Shown piece by piece: positions 8,688 through 16,841 of a stretch of 64,000 nucleotides of DNA. Both the position numbers and the translations under genes were made by a program. The notes below the pieces were generated by a model. It saw only the letters and a list, made by a program, of their open reading frames with translations. It did no database searches and was not told the origin of the DNA. The stretch is from Lewinellaceae bacterium (GTDB taxonomy: Bacteria; Bacteroidota; Bacteroidia; Chitinophagales; Saprospiraceae): positions 1 to 64,000 of the forward strand of contig JACJXV010000017.1 of assembly GCA_020636445.1 (NCBI GenBank), written 5' to 3'. Every line of letters starts with the position of its first letter. Within the stretch, counting starts at the first letter, position 1.

Positions 8688-9626
8688 ATGGTTGAAGTAA
8701 AACTCTTTTCCGGGACGCAGTCGCGCTACCTGGCCGAAAAAATTGCAGATTTCTATGGCCAGCCCCTTGCTGACCTGCAAATTAATCGCTTTAGCGATGG
8801 AGAAATTCAACCCGTGATCAATGAATCTGTACGGGGTGCTTATGTCTTTTTGATCCAGTCTACTGCTCAGCCTACCGAGAATCTTTTCGAACTACTCCTG
8901 ACAATCGATGCCGCTAAACGCGCTTCGGCAGGTTACATCACAGCAGTAATCCCCTATTTTGGGTATGCCCGCCAGGATCGTAAGGATAAACCCCGTGTTC
9001 CCATTTCGGCCAAGCTGATAGCCAACTTACTGGAAGCTGCCGGTGCTGACCGGATTATGACCATGGATTTTCATGCCGAGCAGATCCAGGGATTCTTTGA
9101 CATTCCTGTTGACCACCTGAAAAGTGAGGCGATTTACTTCCCTTATTTACAAGAGGAACTGGATATGTCCAATGTCATCTTTGCTTCTCCGGATGTAGGT
9201 GGCGTTAAACGGGCCCGGGCTTTTGCCAAACACTTTGGCCGGGAGTTAGTTATTTGTGACAAGCACCGGGAAAAGGCTAATGAAGTGGCCGGCATGACCG
9301 TCATTGGAGAGGTAGAAGGCGCTGATGTTGTTTTGGTTGATGACCTGGTCGATACCGCAGGCACCCTGTGCCGCGCTGCCGAAGCAATAATCCAGAAAGG
9401 AGCGCGCAGTGTTAGGGCTCTGTGTACCCACCCTGTTTTATCCGGAAAGGCCTACGAAAATATTGATAATTCTCTCTTAAAAGAGCTCCTTGTCTGCGAC
9501 ACTATCCCCTTGAAAGGATCTTCCCCAAAAATCAAAGTGCTCTCCTCTGGAAAATTATTTGCCAGGGCTATCCGGAACACCCATGAACACCGGTCGATCT
9601 CCGCGCTCTTTGTGGATCGGGGATAG
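8688..9626 (+). CDS. prs: Ribose-phosphate pyrophosphokinase
   Basis: PRPP synthetase makes 5-phosphoribosyl diphosphate from ribose 5-phosphate and ATP, for nucleotide, histidine, tryptophan and NAD synthesis. The ATG at 8688 gives 312 residues beginning MVEVKLFSGTQSRYLAEKIA, the normal start and length; the in-frame ATG at 8643 adds 15 atypical residues. Visible signatures are FSDGEIQP, YFGYARQDRK, MDFHAEQIQGFFDIPVDHL and the PRPP-binding loop VVLVDDLVDTAGTL. It lies directly upstream of rplY/ctc with a separate promoter in the 94-base gap. A prs-ctc adjacency is also known in Gram-positive genomes. Confidence 0.97.
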   Translation: MVEVKLFSGTQSRYLAEKIADFYGQPLADLQINRFSDGEIQPVINESVRGAYVFLIQSTAQPTENLFELLLTIDAAKRASAGYITAVIPYFGYARQDRKDKPRVPISAKLIANLLEAAGADRIMTMDFHAEQIQGFFDIPVDHLKSEAIYFPYLQEELDMSNVIFASPDVGGVKRARAFAKHFGRELVICDKHREKANEVAGMTVIGEVEGADVVLVDDLVDTAGTLCRAAEAIIQKGARSVRALCTHPVLSGKAYENIDNSLLKELLVCDTIPLKGSSPKIKVLSSGKLFARAIRNTHEHRSISALFVDRG

Positions 9627-9680
9627 CCCATAGTAGCAAAAAAATCAGCACCAGGCAGTAATATTACCAAATGGAATAGC

Positions 9681-9688
9681 TATCTTTG
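9681..9688 (+). promoter_or_regulatory. -7 promoter element for rplY/ctc
   Basis: TATCTTTG matches TAnnTTTG and ends 32 bases before the ATG at 9721. Confidence 0.42.
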
Positions 9689-9720
9689 CGGCCGCTTTTT
9701 AACTCTTTAATACTATTAAC

Positions 9721-10320
9721 ATGAAGGAAGTAATTGCACTGCATGGCCAGCCTCGTTCGGGCCTGGGCAAAAAATCGAGCAAAGCGCTCCGCAATGATGG
9801 CCGTATTCCCTGTGTCTTGTACGGAGAGAACACGCTTGTCCACTTTTCCGTTGCACCTCTTGATGTACGTGGGATAATCTACACTCCCGACTTCAAAATT
9901 ATTGATTTGCATCTGGAAGGTAAAACGTATCGCGCCATCCTGAAAGATTATCAATTAGATCCGCTGACCGACCAGGTTCGCCATATCGACTTGATGAAAC
10001 TTACCGACGGACATGCGATTAAAGTTGAAGTTCCTATTCGCTTCCGTGGCTCCTCTCCCGGGGTGAAAATCGGTGGAAAGTTGCAGCAGAATCTCCGCCG
10101 TGCCAAGATCAAGACGATGCCTGAAAACCTGGTTGATGAGCTGATGATTGATATTTCCAAGTTGGAACTTGGCCAGTCTATCCGGGTACGTGATCTTGAC
10201 GTCCCTGCGGGAATCGAAGTAATGAATAACCCTTCAATTCCTGTAGCTACCGTTGAAATTCCGCGTGCACTGCGCTCTGCTGCTGCCGCTGCTGAAAAAG
10301 ACGATAAGAAGAAAAAATAA
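9721..10320 (+). CDS. rplY: 50S ribosomal protein L25/general stress protein Ctc
   Basis: This 199-residue protein is the long (TL5/CTC) form of L25, which binds 5S rRNA. The N-terminal L25 domain (about 1-93) begins KEVIALHGQPRSGLGKKSSKALRNDGRIPCVLYG, with the RNA-binding basic face, and includes LDPLTDQVRHIDL. The C-terminal TL5-like beta domain (about 95-185) has VEVPIRFRGSSPGVKIGGKL and ends in a lysine-rich tail (DDKKKK). It is followed immediately by a strong intrinsic terminator, so the transcription unit ends here. Confidence 0.96.
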   Translation: MKEVIALHGQPRSGLGKKSSKALRNDGRIPCVLYGENTLVHFSVAPLDVRGIIYTPDFKIIDLHLEGKTYRAILKDYQLDPLTDQVRHIDLMKLTDGHAIKVEVPIRFRGSSPGVKIGGKLQQNLRRAKIKTMPENLVDELMIDISKLELGQSIRVRDLDVPAGIEVMNNPSIPVATVEIPRALRSAAAAAEKDDKKKK

Positions 10321-10342
10321 GGGCACTTTTTTGCCACTTGCG

Positions 10343-10373
10343 AAAGCCGCCCGGGGAAACCTTGGGCGGCTTT
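10343..10373 (+). terminator. Intrinsic terminator after rplY
   Basis: AAAGCCGCCC (10343-10352) pairs with GGGCGGCTTT (10364-10373). The inner GGGG/CCTT closes the stem with two G-T pairs on an AAA loop, and a short T-rich end follows. The A-rich 5' flank allows weak use on the other strand. Confidence 0.75.
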
Positions 10374-10408
10374 CTGCGTTCGGGAAAATACCTTACCTTA
10401 CTGAATAA

Positions 10409-11203
10409 ATGCAGCTTGCTATGCTCGCTCCTTTACGCGTTACCCTGATTCAAGCCGACCTGGTATGGGAAGACCCCGGCACCAACCGGGCCCGCTTTGC
10501 CGAAAAAATTACCCCGCTGACCGGATCAACCGACCTGATTATTCTTCCTGAGATGTTTACCACAGGGTTTAGCATGAATCCTGAACCCCTCGCGGAAAGG
10601 ATGGATGGCCCTACATTAAGCTGGCTTGCTACCCAAGCAGCAAGTACCGGTGCGGCAATTTGCGGAAGTCTTATAATCCAGGAAGATAATGCTTATTATA
10701 ATCGCCTGGTATGGATGCAACCTGATGGTCAGTACTTTACCTACGACAAACGCCATCGGTTTACCCTGGCTGGTGAACATGAATACTATGCCGCTGGAAA
10801 AGAGCAACTGGTTATCTCCTGGCGGGGCTGGAAAATCAGGCCGCTCATCTGCTATGATCTGCGGTTCCCTGTCTGGAGCCGGAATACTCCTCCCTATTAT
10901 GACTTACTGCTTTACGTAGCAAATTGGCCGGCCCGCCGTCGTTTCGCCTGGACGCAATTGCTTATCGCCCGGGCTATTGAAAACCAGGCTTACACGATTG
11001 GCGTGAACCGTATTGGACTCGATGGCCAGCAAATTCCTCATGCAGGCGATTCCGTAGTCCTGGACTATAGTGGCACTGCACTTTGGCAGCAGGCAGAAGA
11101 AGAATCTACTACTACTCTCACGCTTGACCAACAAAAGCAAGCAGAATTCCGGGATCGATTCCGCTTTTTGGCCGATCAAGATTCCTTTCAGGTAGAGGTA
11201 TAA
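10409..11203 (+). CDS. Omega-amidase / nitrilase-family amidohydrolase (YafV-like)
   Basis: This 264-residue carbon-nitrogen hydrolase has the Glu-Lys-Cys catalytic triad: Glu in LPEMFTTGFSM (about 48), Lys in TYDKRHRF (about 114) and Cys in PLICYDLRFPVWSRN (about 149). The GEHEYYAAGKE segment and the RFPVW context are typical of the YafV/NIT2 omega-amidases that hydrolyse alpha-ketoglutaramate or alpha-ketosuccinamate, a repair and salvage step after glutamine transamination. Length fits. It is an isolated gene between the rplY terminator and an AT-rich 266-base gap. Confidence 0.9.
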   Translation: MQLAMLAPLRVTLIQADLVWEDPGTNRARFAEKITPLTGSTDLIILPEMFTTGFSMNPEPLAERMDGPTLSWLATQAASTGAAICGSLIIQEDNAYYNRLVWMQPDGQYFTYDKRHRFTLAGEHEYYAAGKEQLVISWRGWKIRPLICYDLRFPVWSRNTPPYYDLLLYVANWPARRRFAWTQLLIARAIENQAYTIGVNRIGLDGQQIPHAGDSVVLDYSGTALWQQAEEESTTTLTLDQQKQAEFRDRFRFLADQDSFQVEV

Positions 11204-11469
11204 TCAGCGATTTTTCGCTAATCATGAAAAAGAATTAATAATTTGATTATCAATTTATTATACAAATAAATTCTCCCTGTACAGAGAAATATCTCTTGCA
11301 AAGAGATACAACCAACGTACATTTTCATTATTTTTGGGTTAGTACTAGGTTAATGCTCACTTATTGTTTGTTTGTTCATTGACGATCCTGAAGGTCTTGG
11401 GATGGTTATGCTCAGCGACAATCACCTAGGCGCCCAAATAAGAATTTCCTCGTTAAGAAAAAGGGCGTA
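11204..11469 (+). promoter_or_regulatory. AT-rich upstream region of the NlpC/P60 gene with a palindrome
   Basis: It contains an 8-bp inverted repeat with a 3-base spacer (TATCTCTT/AAGAGATA, 11290-11308) and a TATTTTTG -7-like element at 11329-11336, leaving a leader of roughly 130 bases. The palindrome could be an operator; this is weak. No small gene was found here. Confidence 0.3.
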
Positions 11470-12120
11470 GTGGGAAAATATCCCTGTATGTTACTAGTAA
11501 TACTGTCTTGGTTATTCACGGCAAATCCTGCCGCAACCCTCACCAATCCTCCTGCTGAACCTCCTGCTGAAGAAGCCATTTACCGGCAAGCAATTGTTCA
11601 ATTTGCTGAACAATACCTCGGACTGCCCTACGTATGGGGAAGCCGCGATCCGAAGCGGGGTTTCGATTGTTCTGGATTCACGAGCTATGTGATGAAGAAT
11701 TTCGACATTGATTTGTCTCCTTCTTCCAGTATGCAATCCACGCAAGGCAACAAAATCCAACTGTCGGATGTGCAGCCGGGAGATTTGATTTTCTTTCGGC
11801 GAAGTTCCCGCAGCCGCGTGTTTCATGTTGCCATGGTTTATGGGGTTGAAAATGACGATCTCCAGATTATCCACAGTACGCGACGTGGTGTGGTTATCGA
11901 CCATCTCAATGAGAGCACCTACTGGCGTACGAAGTACAAAACAGCGCGGAATGTAATGCCGGGGCAATTCCCTCAACTTATTCTTCCTGAATCCACCCCT
12001 ACGGAGGGTGACCTGGAAGAAATTGTGCTGGATGCCGATCTGGAATCACCCAGGGAGTTTTTTGAATTGGAACACATTCCCACCGCCAGTCTACCCATCC
12101 AGGTTTATCCCTGTGATTAA
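11470..12120 (+). CDS. Secreted NlpC/P60 peptidoglycan endopeptidase
   Basis: This 216-residue protein has an N-terminal hydrophobic signal (MLLVILSWLFTANPAA). Translation could begin at GTG 11470 or at ATG 11488; both keep the signal. The NlpC/P60 core spans about 35-160, with the catalytic Cys in RGFDCSGFTSYVM, the His in VFHVAMVYG and a third His in LQIIHSTRRGV. Such enzymes cut gamma-D-glutamyl-meso-diaminopimelate or nearby peptide bonds in cell-wall stems. The C-terminal 55 residues are acidic with no recognised domain. It is a single gene followed by an intrinsic terminator. Confidence 0.9.
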   Translation: MGKYPCMLLVILSWLFTANPAATLTNPPAEPPAEEAIYRQAIVQFAEQYLGLPYVWGSRDPKRGFDCSGFTSYVMKNFDIDLSPSSSMQSTQGNKIQLSDVQPGDLIFFRRSSRSRVFHVAMVYGVENDDLQIIHSTRRGVVIDHLNESTYWRTKYKTARNVMPGQFPQLILPESTPTEGDLEEIVLDADLESPREFFELEHIPTASLPIQVYPCD

Positions 12121-12181
12121 CTAGTATATCAACAAAATCCTGACCTGCCAGCAAAAGTCAGCTGGTTAAGGCACCCTAACT

Positions 12182-12226
12182 AAAAAAAGAAGCCAGTGCG
12201 CACGTAAAACTGCTCACTGGCTTTTG
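12182..12226. terminator. Intrinsic terminator, probably bidirectional
   Basis: AAGCCAGTG (12190-12198) pairs with CACTGGCTT (12215-12223). It is preceded by an A-run and followed by TTTTG, so it can act on both strands. It ends the NlpC/P60 unit and overlaps the -33 region of the adk promoter. Confidence 0.72.
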
Positions 12227-12252
12227 TTACGCTGCTGGGGTTGTTATCTTTG
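12223..12252 (+). promoter_or_regulatory. Promoter of adk with both elements
   Basis: TTTG (12223-12226), an 18-base spacer and TATCTTTG (12245-12252) match the Bacteroidota consensus well. The implied leader to ATG 12449 is about 190 bases. It includes a small GGAG/CTCC hairpin near 12352-12365 and an A/T-rich GCTAAATTATTTTTTTAGC palindrome-like segment. I see no recognised riboswitch; the region 12253-12448 is otherwise unassigned. Confidence 0.55.
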
Positions 12253-12448
12253 TCGGGCAGAATTATCCTGCGCCATTTGCCCTAACCTTTCGCCCACTGG
12301 GTTTTCCTGCTAAACAGGTTGGAAATCCTGATACTTTTTGCCACTTGCCCGGAGGAATACTCCTGGTACGGCTAAATTATTTTTTTAGCAGCCTGCCTTC
12401 ATCGGAAGCTGGATGTATCGGCTAGCTGTTTACCACAATTGTTCTGAC

Positions 12449-13024
12449 ATGAGGATTAATTTAATTTTATTTGGCCCTCCGGGTTCAGGAAAGGGAACTC
12501 AGGCTGCAAAACTGGTAGAAAAGTACGGCCTCCTGCACATCTCAACCGGTGATCTATTCCGCTACGAAATGGGAAATGACACACCACTTGGCCAGGAAGC
12601 TAAAAGCTATATTGCCAAGGGTGAATTAGTTCCGGACAGCGTTACCATTGGCATGCTGCGCAATAAAGTGGAAGCCAATCCGGACGTTCCTGGCTATATT
12701 TTTGATGGGTTCCCCCGTACAATTCCACAGTGTGAAGCACTGGATGCCCTGCTGGCTGACATGGATGAATCAATCAGTCGCCTGATTATGCTGGATGTGC
12801 CCGATAAAGAAATCGTCGAACGCATCCTCAACCGGGGAATAACCTCGGGGCGTTCGGATGACCTGGACCAGGCCATCATACAGAACCGTATTGACGTCTA
12901 CAAAAACGAAACTACGCCTGTTTTCGATTATTATGCAGCCAAAGGTAAATCCGTCAAAGTCGCAGGGGTTGGTTCTATCGAAGATATCTTCATCCGCTTA
13001 TGCAGTGAAATAGACGTACTATAG
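12449..13024 (+). CDS. adk: Adenylate kinase (short-LID form)
   Basis: It catalyses ATP + AMP = 2 ADP. ATG 12449 is preferred because the product then starts MRINLILFGPPGSGKGTQAA, with the P-loop at the usual place; the upstream in-frame ATG at 12413 adds 12 atypical residues. Further signatures are HISTGDLFR, the FDGFPRT AMP-site block and a short LID region (NRGITSGRSDD) with no zinc-binding insertion. This gives 191 residues, as usual for Bacteroidota. It lies just before obg, which has its own -7 element in the 50-base gap. Confidence 0.96.
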   Translation: MRINLILFGPPGSGKGTQAAKLVEKYGLLHISTGDLFRYEMGNDTPLGQEAKSYIAKGELVPDSVTIGMLRNKVEANPDVPGYIFDGFPRTIPQCEALDALLADMDESISRLIMLDVPDKEIVERILNRGITSGRSDDLDQAIIQNRIDVYKNETTPVFDYYAAKGKSVKVAGVGSIEDIFIRLCSEIDVL

Positions 13025-13042
13025 TGGTACCGGTATATTTCG

Positions 13043-13050
13043 TATCTTTG
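13043..13050 (+). promoter_or_regulatory. -7 promoter element for obg
   Basis: TATCTTTG matches TAnnTTTG, 24 bases before the ATG at 13075, so obg can be transcribed independently of adk. Confidence 0.45.
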
Positions 13051-13074
13051 CCGGTCAAAACGATTTAATGGGTT

Positions 13075-14304
13075 ATGGCTGAGCAGAACTTTGTAGATTA
13101 TGTAAAAATATGTTGTCGCTCGGGTGCCGGAGGTGCAGGGGCTATGCACTTTCTGCGTGATCGACGCAGCCCCAAAGGAGGTCCCGATGGTGGTGATGGT
13201 GGCCGGGGTGGACATATCATTCTGGAAGGAAATCGCAATGTCTGGACGCTACTAGCCCTCAAATACCGCAAACACGTCATTGCTGAACCGGGTGGTAACG
13301 GTGGAGAAAGCCATATGTCCGGTGCTAACGGGAAAGATATTATCCTCGAGGTACCGCTAGGAACGGTTGCCCGGGATGCTGAGTCCGGTGAAATAGAATT
13401 TGAAATCACCCGGCATGGGGAGCGCCGCATTCTGGCCCCGGGTGGTCGGGGCGGATTGGGAAATTCCCATTTTAAAACGCCTACTAACCAGGCTCCGCGT
13501 TATGCGCAACCGGGAGAAGCTGGTCGGGAAGAATGGAAAATCCTCGAATTAAAAGTACTTGCCGATGTTGGCCTGGTAGGTTTTCCCAATGCGGGTAAGT
13601 CTACACTCCTATCAGTCGTCACGGCGGCCAAGCCCAAAATTGCTGATTATCCGTTTACCACGTTGGTTCCTAACCTGGGGATTGTTCCCTATCGGGACGG
13701 CCGTTCCTTTGTCATGGCTGACATTCCGGGGATTATTGAAAACGCCCATGAGGGCAAAGGCTTAGGGATCCGCTTCCTGCGCCATATTGAGCGCAACGCT
13801 ACCCTGCTCTTTCTGGTCCCTGCCGAGGCCGACTCCATCAGCGGACAATACCAAATTCTGCTGCGGGAACTGGAATTGTACAATCCCGAATTATTGGACA
13901 AGCCCCGTATCCTGGCCATCTCCAAAGCAGATCTTATTGATGCGGAATTGGAGGAAATGCTGCGTCCGGATATTCCGACCGATATCCCCCATCTGTTTAT
14001 TTCAGCGGTTACCGGCAGGGGTATTGATACGCTAAAGGATATGATCTGGGAAAGTATCGCCGCAACTATGGCCCCTATTGATGATTCGCTGCCGGAGGAA
14101 ATCCTGGAAGATTATACCCTGCCACCCCATCGAACGCAGGCCAATATTCGCCCGGAAGTAACCAATGATTTCTCGCCAGAGGTAGGATTACACAAGGAGG
14201 ATGAGGAAGCACGACAAACATTTCCAGACCTTTCCGACAGTGAAGACTACCGCAACTGGGCTGCCCAACAAGACGGCAACTGGGATGACCTTCTAAACGA
14301 TTAA
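13075..14304 (+). CDS. obg: GTPase Obg/CgtA
   Basis: This 409-residue ribosome-associated GTPase acts in 50S assembly and the stress response. The glycine-rich Obg fold spans about 1-157 (FVDYVKICCRSGAGGAG, GGPDGGDGGRGG, PGGRGGLGNSHF). The G domain follows from about 158, with G1 GFPNAGKST, G3 DIPGIIENAHEG and G5 SAVTG. The G4 motif reads SKAD rather than NKxD. The C-terminal 75 residues are acidic and proline-containing and do not resemble the OCT domain of Firmicutes, as expected for Bacteroidota. The next gene starts 38 bases downstream and is probably cotranscribed. Confidence 0.96.
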   Translation: MAEQNFVDYVKICCRSGAGGAGAMHFLRDRRSPKGGPDGGDGGRGGHIILEGNRNVWTLLALKYRKHVIAEPGGNGGESHMSGANGKDIILEVPLGTVARDAESGEIEFEITRHGERRILAPGGRGGLGNSHFKTPTNQAPRYAQPGEAGREEWKILELKVLADVGLVGFPNAGKSTLLSVVTAAKPKIADYPFTTLVPNLGIVPYRDGRSFVMADIPGIIENAHEGKGLGIRFLRHIERNATLLFLVPAEADSISGQYQILLRELELYNPELLDKPRILAISKADLIDAELEEMLRPDIPTDIPHLFISAVTGRGIDTLKDMIWESIAATMAPIDDSLPEEILEDYTLPPHRTQANIRPEVTNDFSPEVGLHKEDEEARQTFPDLSDSEDYRNWAAQQDGNWDDLLND

Positions 14305-14342
14305 CCGCCCAGCGCCATAATACCCGACGCAAAAAAAACGTC

Positions 14343-15800
14343 ATGACCGCACCCAAAATCGAAGCTGCCCTTACCGATCTTTTCGAAAGTTGGGCGGGAC
14401 GTAGTCCGGAACTTATTCTGCCGCTGGCTCCCAGTGGATCGGATCGCATCTATTATCGCCTGCAAGCGGGTGACAAAACAGCTATCGGAACCTACAGTCC
14501 GCATGCGCGCGAAAGCCTGGCGTTTTTAGAATTTTCACGGCATTTCCATGGCAAAGGCCTCCCTGTACCGGAAATTTTTGCCGACGACCTACCTAACAAA
14601 ATTTACCTGCAGGAAGATTTGGGAGCGACTACGCTGTATAGCTTTTTACTCCAGAGTGGGGATTATTTCCCTGATTACCTCATTCAAATCTACCGTCGTG
14701 TGGTCGAGCAACTGGCCCGCCTGCAAATTATTGGTGGCGAAGGCCTGTCCTATTCCTATTGTTATCCCAAAGAATCCTTTGATAAGGAATCCATGTTCTG
14801 GGATTTTAATTACTTCAAATATCACTTCCTACTTCCCAGTGGAGTTGGATACGACGAACTGGCTCTGGAGCGCGACTTCCACACCCTGGCGGATTTTCTG
14901 CTTACTGCCGATGATCAGTACTTCCTCTTCCGCGATTTTCAGTCACGGAATATTATGATCCGGGGTGGCGCCCCTTATTTTATCGATTATCAAGGCGGAC
15001 GCCGCGGAGCCCTCCAATATGACCTGGCGTCCCTGCTCTATCAGGCCAAGGCGAATATTCCACCTGATGTGCGTCAGGAACTACTGGACCATTATCTCGA
15101 TGTAGCCAGTCAACTAACCGTCATCCATCGCGATCAATTCAAGGAGTTCTACCGGGCCTTTGTCCTGGTTCGCCAAATCCAGGTGCTTGGGGCATACGGC
15201 TATCGGGGTATTTTTGAGCGCAAAGAACATTTTTTAAAAAGCATTCCTTTTGCGCTGCGTAACATTAAATGGTTACTCGATCAGGAAAACTTACCGGTAG
15301 ATCTTCCGGAGCTTTATCGTTGCCTTCGCCAAATAATCGACTCCAAGAAGTACGAACCTTTTGACAAAATCAAGGGAAGTTCCAGCTTGCTCCATGTTAC
15401 CATCCAGAGTTTTAGCTACCATGCTTCCGGCATTCCCGAGGACCCTTCCGGAAATGGCGGTGGCTTCGTCTTTGATTGCCGGTTTATTCACAACCCAGGG
15501 CGCTATGAACCGTATAAAAACCTCACCGGTCGGGATGAAAGTGTCATAAACTTCCTGAAGCACCATAGCCAGATGGATAGTTTTCTCAACCACGCCTTCA
15601 GTATCGTGGATAAGGCCGTAGAGGATTATATCGAACGGAGTTTTACCAACCTGACAATCAATTTCGGTTGTACCGGGGGGCAGCACCGCTCGGTGTATGC
15701 TGCCGATGCTATGGCGAAACATTTACAGGAAAAATTTGGGGTTCAAATCGATCTGCGGCATCTGGAGCAGGAGAAAAAAGCTCATCCGGATTTTCGGTAA
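14343..15800 (+). CDS. APH-family sugar-kinase-like domain fused to RapZ C-terminal domain
   Basis: This 485-residue fusion has two parts. Residues about 1-335 resemble an APH/choline-kinase-fold phosphotransferase of the AmgK (cell-wall amino sugar kinase) type: Brenner-like loop YFLFRDFQSRNIMIRG with the catalytic Asp and a metal-site YFIDYQGGRRGALQYDLASLL. The usual His before RDF is Phe. Residues about 345-485 match the RapZ C-terminal domain: VTIQSFSYHASGIP, FDCRFIHNPGR, INFGCTGGQHRSVY. In proteobacterial RapZ that domain senses glucosamine 6-phosphate. A link to amino-sugar or peptidoglycan-precursor metabolism is therefore likely, but no MurU-like nucleotidyltransferase lies beside it here. 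It is not evidence of antibiotic resistance. It follows obg by 38 bases. Confidence 0.8.
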   Translation: MTAPKIEAALTDLFESWAGRSPELILPLAPSGSDRIYYRLQAGDKTAIGTYSPHARESLAFLEFSRHFHGKGLPVPEIFADDLPNKIYLQEDLGATTLYSFLLQSGDYFPDYLIQIYRRVVEQLARLQIIGGEGLSYSYCYPKESFDKESMFWDFNYFKYHFLLPSGVGYDELALERDFHTLADFLLTADDQYFLFRDFQSRNIMIRGGAPYFIDYQGGRRGALQYDLASLLYQAKANIPPDVRQELLDHYLDVASQLTVIHRDQFKEFYRAFVLVRQIQVLGAYGYRGIFERKEHFLKSIPFALRNIKWLLDQENLPVDLPELYRCLRQIIDSKKYEPFDKIKGSSSLLHVTIQSFSYHASGIPEDPSGNGGGFVFDCRFIHNPGRYEPYKNLTGRDESVINFLKHHSQMDSFLNHAFSIVDKAVEDYIERSFTNLTINFGCTGGQHRSVYAADAMAKHLQEKFGVQIDLRHLEQEKKAHPDFR

Positions 15801-15889
15801 GCTCCTGCTGCTATTCACACTGCCTTTCCACACTAACGTTTTATCCCTAACAAAAGGAATCGCGACGAGCAACCAGCTCCCAGGTTGGC

Positions 15890-16486
15890 TTAAGCTAAAA
15901 TGGCTTGCATCAATTCGCGAAAACTGGTCGCCTTTTGAAATTGGTGATCCTGATACGCAGTTGCGCTGAATTTAAGATTATAGGGCTCGTCATTTCGAAA
16001 AAGCAACTCAATGCGAATATTCCCATACCCCTGGTGAAATTTACCCTCGTCAGTAGCCGCCGGCCGAGGCTTTAAGTAATGGCGCTGGACCGTTTCCACC
16101 CACTGTGGCCGCTCATAAGTACGCAAATCAGAGATCTGGGTGCGATACTGCAACGAAAGCACCTGATCCTTAAGATAATCAAGGAAGTGGATGACATCGC
16201 GTTTGCTATAACGGGTTTTATGAAAATGAATGACAAAACCCTTGCTGGAGGGAGTGTCCAGGAAATCCAATGCTTCATCAATATCTTGCGGAAGAACGTG
16301 GAAAATTGCATACTGATCGGAAAGCCAGTCCCGCAATCGACGGCACACTAATGTTTCCCGCCAATGCACATAGTCAGCCTGCTCCGTCTCACTACGCACT
16401 AACATCTCGTGAATCAAGGGCTGGGACGGTGAACTGACCTCCGCCTTGCGAAATAATCCCTTAAAATAATCCCAGAGATCAGCCAT
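15890..16486 (-). CDS. Conserved-looking protein of unknown function
   Basis: I do not recognise this 198-residue protein. It has no signal peptide or membrane segment, mixed alpha/beta composition, and many aromatic, charged and histidine residues (GFVIHFHKTRYSKRDVIHFLDYLKD; later GKFHQGYGNIRIELLFRNDEPYNLKFSATAYQDHQF). It begins MADLWDYFKGLFRKAE with a helical start. The intact frame and normal composition support a real cytoplasmic protein. It converges on the APH-RapZ gene with an 89-base gap. No motif gives an enzyme class. Confidence 0.72.
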   Translation of the reverse strand: MADLWDYFKGLFRKAEVSSPSQPLIHEMLVRSETEQADYVHWRETLVCRRLRDWLSDQYAIFHVLPQDIDEALDFLDTPSSKGFVIHFHKTRYSKRDVIHFLDYLKDQVLSLQYRTQISDLRTYERPQWVETVQRHYLKPRPAATDEGKFHQGYGNIRIELLFRNDEPYNLKFSATAYQDHQFQKATSFRELMQAILA

Positions 16487-16625
16487 GAGCCTTGTTTTGC
16501 GTGTTTTTCATCAAACTCATAACCTAAATAACTTCCCTTTAGTTGTGTGTGGAAATTTTTTTCGTGGTTTCTCTTGTGTGTTGCGTGACTGCTCACAGTT
16601 TACTCCTGCTGCGGGTATCAGCGCC

Positions 16626-16663
16626 GCTTAGTAGGGATGCGATTAATCGCATCCCTACTAAGC
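16626..16663. repeat. 38-bp perfect palindrome (REP-like element)
   Basis: The arm GCTTAGTAGGGATGCGATT (16626-16644) is followed directly by its exact reverse complement, with no spacer. The inner GGGATGCGAT arms recur inside the giant coding sequence at 17227-17248. It lies in the 355-base gap 16487-16841, which otherwise holds only the terminator and second palindrome listed separately. Confidence 0.75.
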
Positions 16664-16700
16664 CGGAAAAAACCCAGGGCCTGGCAGTTTCCTTAAATCC

Positions 16701-16748
16701 ATAAAACGACCCGGGGCGGCCATCCTGCTGGATGACCGCCCCGGTCGT
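16701..16748 (-). terminator. Intrinsic terminator of the giant surface-protein gene
   Basis: Read on the minus strand, arms of about 19 bases (ACGACCGGGGCGGTCATCC and its near complement, one bulge and one mismatch, loop AGCA) are followed by TTTTA. It stands about 95 bases after the stop codon at 16842. Confidence 0.7.
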
Positions 16749-16802
16749 TGATTTGTCATTTATCCTAATCTATCAGATGTGGGTTGTGGCTGTGGCTGTG
16801 GA

Positions 16803-16820
16803 GACGTAGCATGCTACGTC
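16803..16820. repeat. 18-bp perfect palindrome
   Basis: GACGTAGCATGCTACGTC is a perfect palindrome sitting 22 bases from the stop codon of the giant gene. It is a different sequence from the GGGATGCGAT palindromes but the same type of object. Confidence 0.55.
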
Positions 16821-16841
16821 CCTACGGGACCCCTACCCCGG

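Noticed and set aside
14343..15400. Aminoglycoside resistance gene
   Set aside because: The APH-like fold is shared with amino-sugar and choline kinases. The fusion to a RapZ C-terminal domain and the chromosomal context after obg point to metabolism, not resistance.
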